29,068 nucleotides of DNA from Apostichopus parvimensis (Eukaryota > Echinodermata > Holothuroidea > Aspidochirotida > Stichopodidae): positions 71,106 to 100,173 of the forward strand of contig KN886957.1 of NCBI GenBank assembly GCA_000934455.1. The letters are read 5' to 3'. The position numbers and the translations under genes were made by a program. This document shows positions 28,952-29,068 of this stretch, in pieces (the first letter of the stretch is position 1; every line of letters starts with the position of its first letter). Under the pieces are notes generated by a model. The model was not told the DNA's origin, ran no database searches, and was given only the letters and a program-made list of their open reading frames with translations.

Positions 28952-29068
28952 CTAAAAGGAAAAGCAAACAATAACATGTGTATGGAAATCAAAACTTTAT
29001 CAGGAGAAAAGAAAAGTAATGACAAGACTGGTGTATAAGTTCGCTATCTAACAGAATGACTTGATATG

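Overview
This is an AT-rich, intron-rich animal nuclear fragment. It carries three split protein-coding genes, wide non-coding spacers, several short repeats and one 50-base scaffold gap. GT/AG splice sites, a complete metazoan alpha-tubulin, a TBC1D22-type Rab GAP and a NACHT/TPR protein rule out a prokaryote. The gene content, an apparent ~2% difference between two near-identical blocks, and a tRNA-headed SINE suggest a highly heterozygous marine invertebrate. An echinoderm is my best guess, but that is inference; no taxon-specific marker was seen.

Layout. (1) Positions 501-2949, plus strand: the last four coding exons of a TBC1D22-like Rab GTPase-activating protein; the 5' part lies left of the window. 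Its introns contain long mononucleotide runs and a 107-bp insert flanked by a perfect 14-bp direct repeat. (2) Positions 2950-7871: convergent spacer with no gene that I can see, holding a foldback (MITE-like) element at about 4825-5200. (3) Positions 7983-13771, minus strand: a complete, intact alpha-tubulin gene of four exons and 451 residues. Its first coding exon supplies only the ATG. Intron 3 holds a strongly strand-skewed T-rich block and a 137-bp tandem dimer repeat; intron 1 holds a G-quadruplex motif. Three CCAAT boxes sit just upstream of the start exon. (4) Positions 14050-19933: spacer with a ~1-kb block present twice (16296-17310 and 17570-18586) on either side of the gap, most simply two haplotypes left in the scaffold. 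(5) Positions 19934-28951, minus strand: ten 3' exons (1150 residues) of a STAND-type protein: the C-terminal part of a NACHT module with winged helix, an acidic disordered linker, TPR repeats, then a basic disordered tail. It resembles TTC41; the P-loop part lies right of the window. A tRNA-derived SINE lies just inside the intron behind its first visible exon.

The three genes are independent transcription units and I see no sign that they form a functional cluster. TBC1D22 and alpha-tubulin converge; alpha-tubulin and the NACHT/TPR gene are in tandem. I assembled every exon by hand from reading frame, splice consensus and intron phase, and the phases agree across all joins. I found no evidence of a previously undescribed multi-gene system. 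The items most worth checking are the gap-flanking duplication, the insert with a target-site-like repeat at 1307-1441, and the unusual linker and tail of the NACHT/TPR protein.
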